A stretch of 64,000 bases of DNA from the NCBI GenBank assembly GCA_025350695.1, contig JANXXI010000386.1:62001-126000 (forward strand). Direction: 5' to 3'. A model generated the notes under the pieces. It was given only the letters and a program-made list of their open reading frames with translations, made no database searches and was not told the DNA's origin. This document shows positions 33,631 through 41,289 of this stretch, in pieces. Numbering within the stretch: the stretch's first letter is position 1; each line of letters starts with the position of its first letter. The stretch comes from Acidobacteriota bacterium. GTDB lineage: Bacteria; Acidobacteriota; Terriglobia; Bryobacterales; Bryobacteraceae. A program made the position numbers and the translations under genes.

Positions 33631-36146
33631 AATTGAGTAGAAGAGATGACCGTTCGTTTGTCCGTAGACACTGGTTTGTTACTTTGACCTTTTGCACGGG
33701 ATTATGTCTGCTCGCCTACTTGGGATCGAACACTTGGCGAGGGCGCAACAAAGCGTACACCATCGGCTACACGGCAGAGCCACCGGTGATGATTCATGCG
33801 CGAGGACAGCCTCCTAGCGGTTTTGCCGTCGAGGTGATGAACGAGGCCGCCAAGATTGCGGGCATTCCGCTTGAATGGAAGCTGGTTACGGGTGAGGACG
33901 CACTGCTTGAAAAGAAAGTCGATTTGTTGCCTTATCTGCACAACAAGAAAGGTCCGCAATCTTCCATCTACTTCACCGAACCGTGGTGGGCAACCGAATA
34001 CCGTTTGCTGAGTTTAGGGAACCCGACGGGTTTGGAAATAGGGTCGGCCGTAGTTGCGTTTATCGACACGCCTTTCAATAGGGGATTGGCTGCCGGGACA
34101 TTTCCGAAGGCCAAAGTTGTCCCGTACCAGTTGCCGGTGGCGGCATTGATGGCTCTTTGTTCCGGCGCCGTTAGTTACGCAATGTTGGAGATTTCAGAAG
34201 TGAACCGGGCGAACACACCCAGATGCGACAAGGGCGCATTGGCTGCCTACCCAGTCAACATCATCGAAACAGAAATTTCCATCGCCTCGCAGCCGGCCCG
34301 AAGTAGAGTCGCCGATCAGCTGAGAAACGCGATCGATCAAATGATCATGGATGGCCGATTGGCGGTGCTCTCTTCCGAGTACTTGCTGGCGCCCTCGGAA
34401 GAACCCATTCTTTATCGCAAGTCGATCAACGTTCAGAAACAAAACAGCTATCTAAAATTGAGCTTCGTGGTTGCGTGCGTAGCCACCTTCCTCACTTTTT
34501 TGTCGTTATGGGCAATGCGAAGAGCGAAGAATGCGGCGAGCGATCTGAATTCGAAGTTGGCGGCCGCACTTGAAAAGGCGGACAATCTGCAGCAGCAGGC
34601 CCAAGCAGCGAACGAAGCTAAGGGGCAATTCCTGGCGAATATGAGTCACGAAATCCGGACGCCGATGAACGGCATTATCGGGATGTCTGAATTACTAATC
34701 AGGACGCCGCTGTCACCAGAGCAGGCCGACTACGCGGAGACAGTACGCAATTCGGCCAACTCGCTGCTTGTGATCATCAACAGCATTTTGGACTTCTCGA
34801 AAATCGAAGCTGGAAAGTTGGAACTGGATAACCACACTTTCGACGTGGAACTGCTGTGTGCGGAAATCGCGCAGCTGTTTTGCGCGGAAGCATTCGCCAA
34901 ACGTTTGGACTTCAACTATGAATTTCACCCAGCCTTGCCGAGGATGGTGAACGGAGATTCGACCAGACTACGTCAAGTACTTTCAAATTTGTTGAACAAT
35001 GCGGTGAAGTTCACGGAGAAAGGGTTAGTTACGTTCCGGATCGATCCGCCGCGACGATCCGAACCCCCGGTAAGCGATGAGACGAGTAACTTTCTGTTTT
35101 CCGTGATGGATACGGGAATCGGAATACCGGCAGCCAAACAAGACAGTATTTTCGACAACTTTAGCCAGGCGGATACGTCAACTACTCGACGCTATGGCGG
35201 TACCGGGCTGGGCCTAGCGATTTCGAGACGACTGGTGGAGCTAATGGGCGGCAAGTTTTGCCTTAAGAGCAATCCTGGTGAGGGAGCCCATTTTAGTTTT
35301 GCACTGATTCTTCCGAAAGCCGAGGACGCCAGCGGCGAGTTCCAGATAATTAATGCATTGAACAGGAATATTTTAGTTGTCAGTGAAAGCCGCGAGCGAC
35401 GGGAATGGTTCGAGCATCTCTTTTCGTATTGGAATGCTCCTTGCCGGACGGCCTCGACCCTGGAAGCCGCAAAGGTTCTGCGCGAATCGCGGTCGGGTAT
35501 GCCGTTTGACACGATGCTGGTTGACACTTTGAGCGTGCCGATGCCTTTCGAGCGATTCCTCGACATTCTAGCGAAGCCACTGCCGAGGAATATTATCCGG
35601 ATGGCCAGGCTAGGAGGCTCGGACACATACGATGCCCCATTCGTTAGAGAACTGCAGTATCCATTCCGATTCGCGCACCTGAGAACCTTGATTACGGAGG
35701 GAACGCCACCACAAACGACCGCAGTCGTGGTGAACGATGTAGCAGATTTCCTTGGCGCAACCGTCCTGGTGGCCGAAGACAACGTGGTGAATCAGAAAGT
35801 GATTCAGGGTCTGCTAGTAAGGCTAGGTTGTGAAGTTCATATTGTCGGTGACGGAGCACAGGCTGTTGCCTTCTGCAAAGAAGTGAGTTTTGACTTGGTG
35901 TTTATGGACTGTCAAATGCCTACCATGGACGGATACGAAGCGACTGCCGTGATCCGCGGGATGGGAGGAAAGCGATTACCAGTAATCGCAATCACAGCCA
36001 ACGCGATGCCCGGCGAGCGGGAAAAATGTCTTTTGGCGGGTATGGATGATTGCCTTTTAAAGCCTATCGGCGAAAAGCAACTTCGGGCGGTGCTGCAATC
36101 GTGGTTACCGCGAGCCTCCCGAACCCACACACAGCAAAACACTTAG
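33621..36146 (+). CDS. Hybrid sensor histidine kinase with periplasmic binding-protein sensor
   Basis: An 841-residue inner-membrane kinase. One N-terminal helix (~18-36), a periplasmic SBP_bac_3-type sensor (~45-265, with YTIGYTAEPPVMI and PSGFAVEVMNEAAKIAGI), a second helix (~280-300), a short coiled coil, then HisKA with His343 in MSHEIRTPMNG, a HATPase domain (N box NLLNNAVKF, GTGLGLAISRRL), a degenerate receiver-like domain (~580-690) and a complete receiver (~714-835) with Asp763 in VFMDCQMPTMDG. It probably senses a small solute and relays phosphate through its own receiver. Its partner phosphotransferase and output regulator are not in the window. It overlaps the preceding gene by ten bases. 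Confidence 0.93.
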   Translation: MEMKLSRRDDRSFVRRHWFVTLTFCTGLCLLAYLGSNTWRGRNKAYTIGYTAEPPVMIHARGQPPSGFAVEVMNEAAKIAGIPLEWKLVTGEDALLEKKVDLLPYLHNKKGPQSSIYFTEPWWATEYRLLSLGNPTGLEIGSAVVAFIDTPFNRGLAAGTFPKAKVVPYQLPVAALMALCSGAVSYAMLEISEVNRANTPRCDKGALAAYPVNIIETEISIASQPARSRVADQLRNAIDQMIMDGRLAVLSSEYLLAPSEEPILYRKSINVQKQNSYLKLSFVVACVATFLTFLSLWAMRRAKNAASDLNSKLAAALEKADNLQQQAQAANEAKGQFLANMSHEIRTPMNGIIGMSELLIRTPLSPEQADYAETVRNSANSLLVIINSILDFSKIEAGKLELDNHTFDVELLCAEIAQLFCAEAFAKRLDFNYEFHPALPRMVNGDSTRLRQVLSNLLNNAVKFTEKGLVTFRIDPPRRSEPPVSDETSNFLFSVMDTGIGIPAAKQDSIFDNFSQADTSTTRRYGGTGLGLAISRRLVELMGGKFCLKSNPGEGAHFSFALILPKAEDASGEFQIINALNRNILVVSESRERREWFEHLFSYWNAPCRTASTLEAAKVLRESRSGMPFDTMLVDTLSVPMPFERFLDILAKPLPRNIIRMARLGGSDTYDAPFVRELQYPFRFAHLRTLITEGTPPQTTAVVVNDVADFLGATVLVAEDNVVNQKVIQGLLVRLGCEVHIVGDGAQAVAFCKEVSFDLVFMDCQMPTMDGYEATAVIRGMGGKRLPVIAITANAMPGEREKCLLAGMDDCLLKPIGEKQLRAVLQSWLPRASRTHTQQNT

Positions 36147-36162
36147 CCGGAATGTTTGGGGA

Positions 36163-36186
36163 ACACACTTGTCTGGTGAAGTGTGT
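36163..36186. repeat. Hairpin after the histidine kinase gene
   Basis: ACACACTT and AAGTGTGT form a perfect 8-bp stem with an eight-base loop, 17 bases after the kinase stop codon. No T-run follows on the plus strand, so terminator function is doubtful; a T-run is adjacent only when read in the opposite sense. Confidence 0.3.
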
Positions 36187-36388
36187 AAAAAGGACACTAG
36201 TCACAGCGGGTTCAGGAACCATTTGAAAAAAACTTTCCTCTGGGGTTGTAGTCACCTAATGTTTTTATCAAGAGCCGACGATATGTATACACGTTGTTGA
36301 AAATAATTGATTTACGTAACGACGTACGGCGAAATAAACTTGCGACTAAGTTGGATGAAGTGGTGTTCGATAGGGACAAGGGAATAAA

Positions 36389-36619
36389 ATGGCCCCAAAA
36401 TTGCTTGACAGCTATGATATGCTATTTCCGACAGCACAATCTCTTGTCAGAGCTTCAATCCTGAGCGCGTTGCCGGTCAGGATGCAGGCGGACGAGCACG
36501 AATCTTTAGTCGCCATTGCTAAGATTTTTGAAACTTTTCGTATGAATCGGCGTCTTTTCTATTGCATCCAATTGAAGGAAACAAGGATAGGAAAGATTGA
36601 AGGGGTTGGTCAGATGTAA
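36389..36619 (+). CDS. Small hypothetical protein (uncertain)
   Basis: A 76-codon reading frame with AAGGGA five bases before the ATG, a good ribosome-binding site. The peptide is helical-looking, contains RASILSALPVRMQADEHESL, and matches no family I recognise. The surrounding 580-base stretch (36147-36726) is otherwise without a gene and is AT-rich. The frame may be real or may be a chance one in a regulatory region ahead of the dksA-type gene. Confidence 0.4.
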   Translation: MAPKLLDSYDMLFPTAQSLVRASILSALPVRMQADEHESLVAIAKIFETFRMNRRLFYCIQLKETRIGKIEGVGQM

Positions 36620-36639
36620 GGCAATCCAGCCGATGCGGG

Positions 36640-36670
36640 GATTCGTAGTGTAAAGTGATTCGTACTGTAA
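36640..36670 (+). repeat. 14-base direct repeat upstream of the dksA-type gene
   Basis: GATTCGTAGTGTAA (36640-36653) and GATTCGTACTGTAA (36657-36670) differ at one base and repeat with a 17-base period. They end 56 bases before the ATG, where a promoter would be expected. This looks like a pair of operator half-sites or a duplicated promoter element; the second copy contains TGTAAT at its junction, similar to a -10 box. Confidence 0.5.
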
Positions 36671-36726
36671 TTTGAAGAACAAAAAAGGACCGCCGCAGTA
36701 ATTTAGACCAAGGAGGGACAGTAGAA

Positions 36727-37110
36727 ATGACCAAAACTGAATTAAATAAATTCCGGGAGATGCTAGAAGCCAAACAAGCTGAGCTATCTGGTTTGTTGCG
36801 TCACAAGGAAGACATCGCCATCGAGAAAAGTCCCGATGCGCTTGACGAAGTGCAACGCGCCGCTGAGCGTGAGTTGGCAATTCGCACACTCGACAGGGAA
36901 TCCAACTTGTTGCGTAACGTGCGCTCCGCACTACGCCGCATTAGTGATGGCGGTTTCGGAACCTGTTTGCATTGCGAAGAGGAAATTAGTCCGAAACGTC
37001 TAGTGGCTGTGCCGTGGAGCCCGTATTGCATCCAGTGCCAGGAACAAGCTGATCAGCATCAGGACGAGAGTAGTGACGCGTTTGACGATGTGCTTGTCAA
37101 CGCTGCTTAA
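36727..37110 (+). CDS. DksA/TraR-type C4 zinc-finger protein
   Basis: A 127-residue cytosolic regulator of the DksA/TraR family, which bind RNA polymerase through the secondary channel. An N-terminal coiled coil (~5-70) is followed by the zinc finger CLHC-x18-CIQC (about 83-108), with the family's GTCLHCEEEISPKRL and AVPWSPYCIQCQ pattern. The coiled-coil tip is not the DksA DxxDxA type, so response to ppGpp is uncertain. AAGGAGGG lies 11 bases before the ATG. A strong terminator follows and a direct repeat precedes the gene, so it is probably a monocistronic unit. Confidence 0.88.
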   Translation: MTKTELNKFREMLEAKQAELSGLLRHKEDIAIEKSPDALDEVQRAAERELAIRTLDRESNLLRNVRSALRRISDGGFGTCLHCEEEISPKRLVAVPWSPYCIQCQEQADQHQDESSDAFDDVLVNAA

Positions 37111-37142
37111 TTCAAGCTTGTAGGTTAGTCCCTCTAACATTG

Positions 37143-37176
37143 AAGAGGCGCAGCGTTTGAGCTGCGCCTCTTTTTG
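37143..37176 (+). terminator. Rho-independent terminator of the dksA-type gene
   Basis: AGAGGCGCAGC (37144-37154) and GCTGCGCCTCT (37161-37171) pair over 11 bases with a six-base loop, followed by TTTT and GC. It lies 34 bases after the stop codon and just before the 3' end of the convergent pgeF gene; on the minus strand the flanking sequence is also partly T-rich. Confidence 0.9.
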
Positions 37177-37180
37177 CATT

Positions 37181-37834
37181 CTATGTACTTATTTGCACTG
37201 CGGAAACCATTCGGCCTTCCGTTCGATTCCGACGGAAACTGTGGAAGCCGGGGGAGGAGACGGTGCAAAGCGGGGAAACGTCGACATTTGCCTGAGACAA
37301 ACCGCTGCTTAGAAGTTGGTGTAGGTTCGCGGCCTTAAGATTGACGTGAGCTTTGCCTGTTTTGCGGTCGGTAAATGGCTCGAAGTGAGTGGCCACCTCT
37401 TCCCCTACCTCAAAGCAACAATGATCGATGCCCGGCCCGATCGCGGCGAGTAACGTAGTCGGCTTTGACCCAAATCGCTCAACCATACTTGCCACGGCTG
37501 CTCTTGAAATTTGAGCAGCGGTTCCTCGCCAACCAGCGTGGACGGCTGCAATGGCGCGATTATCAGGGTCGATGAGGAGTATGGGAAGGCAGTCAGCCGT
37601 GCGGATCGAGATCCAGAGCCCAAGCGTCCGGGTAATTAGGCCATCGCCGTCATCCTGCTTTTCTCCTGATTGTTCAATAAAGAGAACATGATCCGAGTGG
37701 GTTTGATGGAGCGACGCATGAGCATCGTTTTGAACTGGTGAGCCCGTAGCGGTTCCAAACCCGTGGGACGCCCAGGGCACGGAACTGAGAACAGTTGAAT
37801 AATAAACCTGGTTCTGACCCAGAACGAAAGCCAT
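37181..37834 (-). CDS. pgeF: Peptidoglycan editing factor PgeF (laccase-domain, YfiH family)
   Basis: A 217-residue member of the multicopper-polyphenol-oxidase-like family, now known to remove wrongly incorporated L-Ser from peptidoglycan precursors in E. coli. Metal/active site residues are visible: His in HQTHSDHVL, Cys/His in VHAGWRGT and DHCCFEVGEEV. The C-terminus has FHSFRRNRTEGRMVSAVQI, typical of the family. It lies two bases after the nuoB stop codon, an uncommon pairing. A terminator from the convergent gene is immediately beyond its 3' end. Confidence 0.9.
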   Translation of the reverse strand: MAFVLGQNQVYYSTVLSSVPWASHGFGTATGSPVQNDAHASLHQTHSDHVLFIEQSGEKQDDGDGLITRTLGLWISIRTADCLPILLIDPDNRAIAAVHAGWRGTAAQISRAAVASMVERFGSKPTTLLAAIGPGIDHCCFEVGEEVATHFEPFTDRKTGKAHVNLKAANLHQLLSSGLSQANVDVSPLCTVSSPGFHSFRRNRTEGRMVSAVQIST

Positions 37835-37836
37835 GG

Positions 37837-38400
37837 CTAAACCGGCTTTTGAATCTGACCAACCATCACTTGGCGTTTGAAATTTTCAAGCATGGCTTCG
37901 TCCAGCCTTACTTCGGTGGGACGCCGGACAAGATTCGGAGTATTTTCAATTTTGTCTTGCAGCTTCAGTAGCGCATAGAATAAATTCTCTGGCCGTGGCG
38001 GGCAACCGGTAACGTAAACGTCGACGGGGACGACGCGGTCCACGCCTTGAAGCACGCTATAGGTGTTGAACGGGCCCCCGACGCTGGAACAGGCTCCCAT
38101 TGAAATGCACCATTTCGGTTCCGGCATTTGGTCCCATATACGTTTCAAAACAGGAGCCATTTTGAGAGTGACAGTGCCGGCGACGATCATCAGGTCGGAT
38201 TGCCTGGGACTGGGGCGGAAAACTTCCGCGCCAAATCGCGCAATGTCGAAACGCGAGGTGGAGGAGGCTATCATCTCGATGGCGCAACAGGCCAAGCCGA
38301 AAGTCAGCGGCCAAATTGAGGATTGCCGAGCCCAATTGAAGACATAATCCACTGAAGTGGTTACAAAGTTCTGTTCAAACTTATTTTCGAGGTAGCTCAC
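37837..38400 (-). CDS. nuoB: NADH-quinone oxidoreductase subunit B
   Basis: A 187-residue complex I subunit carrying the N2 iron-sulfur cluster next to the quinone site. All four ligand cysteines are present: two in [10 protein letters not shown], one in MGACSSVGG and one in TGCPPRPE. Other conserved parts are [22 protein letters not shown] and [11 protein letters not shown]. It starts at GTG with GGAGGG shortly upstream. No other nuo gene lies on either side; the upstream gene is a sugar epimerase and the downstream is pgeF. It could supplement a main nuo operon elsewhere or be the only copy. Confidence 0.95.
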   Translation of the reverse strand: MSYLENKFEQNFVTTSVDYVFNWARQSSIWPLTFGLACCAIEMIASSTSRFDIARFGAEVFRPSPRQSDLMIVAGTVTLKMAPVLKRIWDQMPEPKWCISMGACSSVGGPFNTYSVLQGVDRVVPVDVYVTGCPPRPENLFYALLKLQDKIENTPNLVRRPTEVRLDEAMLENFKRQVMVGQIQKPV

Positions 38401-38472
38401 CTACCCTCCAACCTCTAGGATAACCCAATATGTAAGCCCGCCCGCCAAACGGATTGGCGAGCTGGAATGAGT

Positions 38473-39417
38473 CTAAGCGGAGATGGACTTTTTGTACCAA
38501 TCGAGGGTTAGCTTTAGGGCCTTGTCGATAGGGAACTTCGGATCGTGTCCTAGTTCCTTAATTGCCAGAGCCGTATCGGCCTGGGAATCTCGCACATCTC
38601 CTTCGCGGGGAGGGCCAAAGGTTGGCGGAATATCGACGCCCTCGATTGCTTGCAGTTGCGACCAGATGAAGTTCAAAGTGTAGCGATTGCCGTTGCCGGC
38701 GTTGTAGACATTGCCTTCGACGCCTTTAGCTTTCGCGGCCTTGATGACCAGGGAAGCCACATCATCGACGTAGGTGAAGTCGCGAGATTGCTCGCCATCT
38801 CCAAATATGACCGGAGCCTTGCGCTCAATGAGGCACTTCATGAACAGGCTGAGAACGCCGGAATAAGCGCTGGATGGATCCTGCCGAGGTCCGAAGACGT
38901 TAAAGAAGCGCAAGGCAACGAATTCCAAACCAAAGCAGGAGTGAAAAACGCTGCCATAGTATTCGCCAGCCAATTTCTGAAGCGCATAGGGCGATTTGGG
39001 CTTAGGCAGCATGGTTTCCACTTTGGGAAGCACCAGTGTGTCGCCATAGGCGGAACTGGATGCGGCGTAAACCACACGTCGAACTTTGGCGTCAGATGCG
39101 GCACTAAGGACGGTAAATGTCCCGTTAATGTTCACGTCGTGCGAGGGAAGCGGATCCTGGATGGATCGTGGAACCGAGGGGATAGCCGCGAGATGGAAAA
39201 CGACATCGGTGCCCTCGAAGATTTTGCGCATGGCGGCATGATCGCGGATATCGGCGTTGTGGAATTCAATGCGATCGCGAACCTCCGTCAGGTTTTCTTC
39301 CTTACCACTCAATAGATTGTCGACCACGGCCACGTGCTTCACTCCGTCGGCCAATAGGGCCCGAACCAGGCCAGACCCTATAAAACCGGCTCCTCCGGTA
39401 ACAACAACTCGATTCAT
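38473..39417 (-). CDS. NAD-dependent epimerase (UDP-glucose 4-epimerase-like)
   Basis: A 314-residue extended SDR sugar-nucleotide epimerase. The NAD motif is TGGAGFIGSGLVRALL at the N-terminus; the catalytic pattern is SSSAYGDT with YALQK (~147). Later ALRFFNVFGPRQDPSSAYSGVL and YNAGNGNRYTLN are typical for GalE/WbpP-type enzymes acting on UDP-sugars. It starts at the base after the preceding isomerase stop codon (TAAATG), and completes the sugar-tailoring group that starts with the methyltransferase genes. An inverted repeat of about 8 bp follows before nuoB. Confidence 0.9.
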   Translation of the reverse strand: MNRVVVTGGAGFIGSGLVRALLADGVKHVAVVDNLLSGKEENLTEVRDRIEFHNADIRDHAAMRKIFEGTDVVFHLAAIPSVPRSIQDPLPSHDVNINGTFTVLSAASDAKVRRVVYAASSSAYGDTLVLPKVETMLPKPKSPYALQKLAGEYYGSVFHSCFGLEFVALRFFNVFGPRQDPSSAYSGVLSLFMKCLIERKAPVIFGDGEQSRDFTYVDDVASLVIKAAKAKGVEGNVYNAGNGNRYTLNFIWSQLQAIEGVDIPPTFGPPREGDVRDSQADTALAIKELGHDPKFPIDKALKLTLDWYKKSISA

Positions 39418-40260
39418 TTAAGTCCTCACAAGTTCATTGATTTGCGCTTCCAAATGGCGAAGCGATCCGGTGGCGATAGTTTCCGCCCCGGGCTTGAAGT
39501 CGAATGCCTCAAGCGATACCCAGCCTTTGTAGTTCAGGCACCGAAGCGTCTCGAGCAAAGATTTAAAATCATAGGTTCCAGTACCACAATACCCGCCGTC
39601 CAATTCATTAACGTGAACGTGGCGGATTTTTGTGAAGTGCCGTTCCACTAGAACCGAATGAGGCTCTGTTTCGTTGACGGCATTGTGCACATCGAACATG
39701 GTTTGGATGGCGGGGCTGCCGATTTCGTCAACATAACGGGCCGCCTCATCGAGCGAGGTGACAATGTCGGACTGTTCGACTGGCAGCGCTTCTATCAGCG
39801 CCGTAACGCCGCGCTCTTCTGCTTGCTTGGCGATGCTGGCCAAGCCGTCCACAAAACGACGGGTAGCCTCGGCGGGCGTTGAACCACCGGTGGAACTACG
39901 TTGAGATGGAGAACCAAAAACAAGGACGCCGTTGGCGCCTAGGTCGGCGCAAAGATCGATTAGATTCCGAATGTGCTGCCAGCTGCGAGCGCGAAGAGCG
40001 TCGTCGGGAGTGGTGACATGTAACCCCTTCGGGGAAACCATTAACCAATGGAGTCCAACGAATTCTAAATCCTCGGAAGCCATGATGTCGCGCAGTTCTT
40101 TCCGGCGGGCTTGGGAGACGGTTGCAGGATCTTCGGCTAGGGTGAAAGGGGCAATTTCTATCCCCGTATACCCGGCCATCCGAATGGAACGGGCGGCTTC
40201 GGCGAAATCCCATCCCTCGAAGGCTTCATTGCAAATTGCTTGTCGGTAAGTGTAAGCCAT
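39418..40260 (-). CDS. TIM-barrel sugar isomerase/epimerase (AP endonuclease 2 superfamily)
   Basis: A 280-residue xylose-isomerase-like TIM barrel. Metal-binding positions are visible as ALIEALPV (Glu), MFDVHNAV (Asp/His), HVHVNELDGG (His) and VSLEAFDF (Glu). The N-terminal MAYTYRQAICNEAFEGWDFAEA and GYTGIEIAPF are usual for hydroxypyruvate-isomerase or tagatose-3-epimerase relatives. The sugar is not known. It follows the zinc dehydrogenase by eight bases and directly precedes the NAD epimerase. Confidence 0.85.
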   Translation of the reverse strand: MAYTYRQAICNEAFEGWDFAEAARSIRMAGYTGIEIAPFTLAEDPATVSQARRKELRDIMASEDLEFVGLHWLMVSPKGLHVTTPDDALRARSWQHIRNLIDLCADLGANGVLVFGSPSQRSSTGGSTPAEATRRFVDGLASIAKQAEERGVTALIEALPVEQSDIVTSLDEAARYVDEIGSPAIQTMFDVHNAVNETEPHSVLVERHFTKIRHVHVNELDGGYCGTGTYDFKSLLETLRCLNYKGWVSLEAFDFKPGAETIATGSLRHLEAQINELVRT

Positions 40261-40268
40261 TGTTATTC

Positions 40269-41285
40269 TTAGTCTAACCTGTGCACAAGCTTAATGCTCT
40301 CTCCCGAACCGGAAATGATCGTTTCTTTGGCTTCGGCGAAGCTTCGGCGTTCAATTAGACGATTCAGCAAGTTTCTATCTAAAGCAGACAAGTCCTTGAC
40401 AGCTAATGCGAAGTGATGTGGTGCGGCATTCACGCTTCCGGCCACCACCTGGTTGCCAACGATCATCCTCAGAAACGGGATCTCTCCTGATCCATCAGGC
40501 GCACCCAGCACTACCAGAACACCCAAAGGCGCCAGACACGAAATCGCCGAACAGGCTGCGGCATTCGAGCCTACCGCTTCAATAATTACATCGGCTGAAA
40601 GATCGCTGAAGTTTACCTGATAGCTACAACCTAATTCCTGAATCAGTTGGGCGCGTGGGCTATCGGCTGCCTCACGCGAAACGATAGTTACGTCATGTCC
40701 CTTCAAACGGGCGAGCATTGCCGTTAGTAGGCCAATTGTACCAGCCCCGATCACGGCGACGCGACGCACTTCGCCGCTGACATGTAGCCTTAGTGCCAGT
40801 TCGTAAGCCTTTTCCACTACGCTCATGGGCTCGACAAGAACGGCCACATCAGCAAGTTCAGAAGGAATGGCTTGAAGGTTTGCGGCTTCATCAACCGCGA
40901 GGGGGCGGAAAAAGCCATCGAGACCTGTAATGCCGCGTTCCTGATAGTTGTTGGTAAGGCACAGATCGGAACGTCCGGCGGAGCAACTGGAACACGATGG
41001 CCGGCAACTATGCCTGACCCTTGGAACCACCAGATCGCCTGCCTTACAGGTATTTACCAATGGCCCAACTGACTTGACGCGGGCCAGCGCTTCGTGGCCA
41101 AGAATGAGATGATTCTGTCCGGCTGGCGGCTGGCCAAATCGGAATTTGGCTAGATCGCGATCAGTGCCGCAGACACCAACTTCGATTATCTCCAGAAGCA
41201 CCTCACCGGGAACCGGTTCGGTGGGTTCCGGCACATCCAAATAGTCGAGGCGACGGTATTGGAAATCTAATACTAGGGCGAGCAT
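40269..41285 (-). CDS. Zinc-dependent alcohol/sugar dehydrogenase (glucose 1-dehydrogenase-like MDR)
   Basis: A 338-residue medium-chain dehydrogenase. ATG 41285 is chosen because it gives the family start (MLALVLDFQYRRLDYLDVPEP) with GGAAGA upstream; a longer start would overlap the preceding gene. The catalytic zinc region has GVCGTDRDL and GHEALARV, the structural zinc loop four Cys (CRPSCSSCSAGRSDLC), and NAD(P) binding is at VIGAGTIGLLTAML. The stretch NNYQERGITGLDGFF resembles the glucose 1-dehydrogenase group. It sits among sugar-modifying genes, so a sugar substrate is likely but unproven. Confidence 0.87.
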   Translation of the reverse strand: MLALVLDFQYRRLDYLDVPEPTEPVPGEVLLEIIEVGVCGTDRDLAKFRFGQPPAGQNHLILGHEALARVKSVGPLVNTCKAGDLVVPRVRHSCRPSCSSCSAGRSDLCLTNNYQERGITGLDGFFRPLAVDEAANLQAIPSELADVAVLVEPMSVVEKAYELALRLHVSGEVRRVAVIGAGTIGLLTAMLARLKGHDVTIVSREAADSPRAQLIQELGCSYQVNFSDLSADVIIEAVGSNAAACSAISCLAPLGVLVVLGAPDGSGEIPFLRMIVGNQVVAGSVNAAPHHFALAVKDLSALDRNLLNRLIERRSFAEAKETIISGSGESIKLVHRLD

Positions 41286-41289
41286 TTCG

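Larger units (their letters stand above)
36147..36726. other. Long gene-poor interval before the dksA-type gene
   Basis: 580 bases, AT-rich between about 36200 and 36380. It contains the small hairpin at 36163-36186, the inverted repeat GGTTC-AG-GAACC near 36211, the 76-codon frame, and the direct repeat at 36640-36670. I see no tRNA, small RNA signature or second gene here. Confidence 0.55.
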
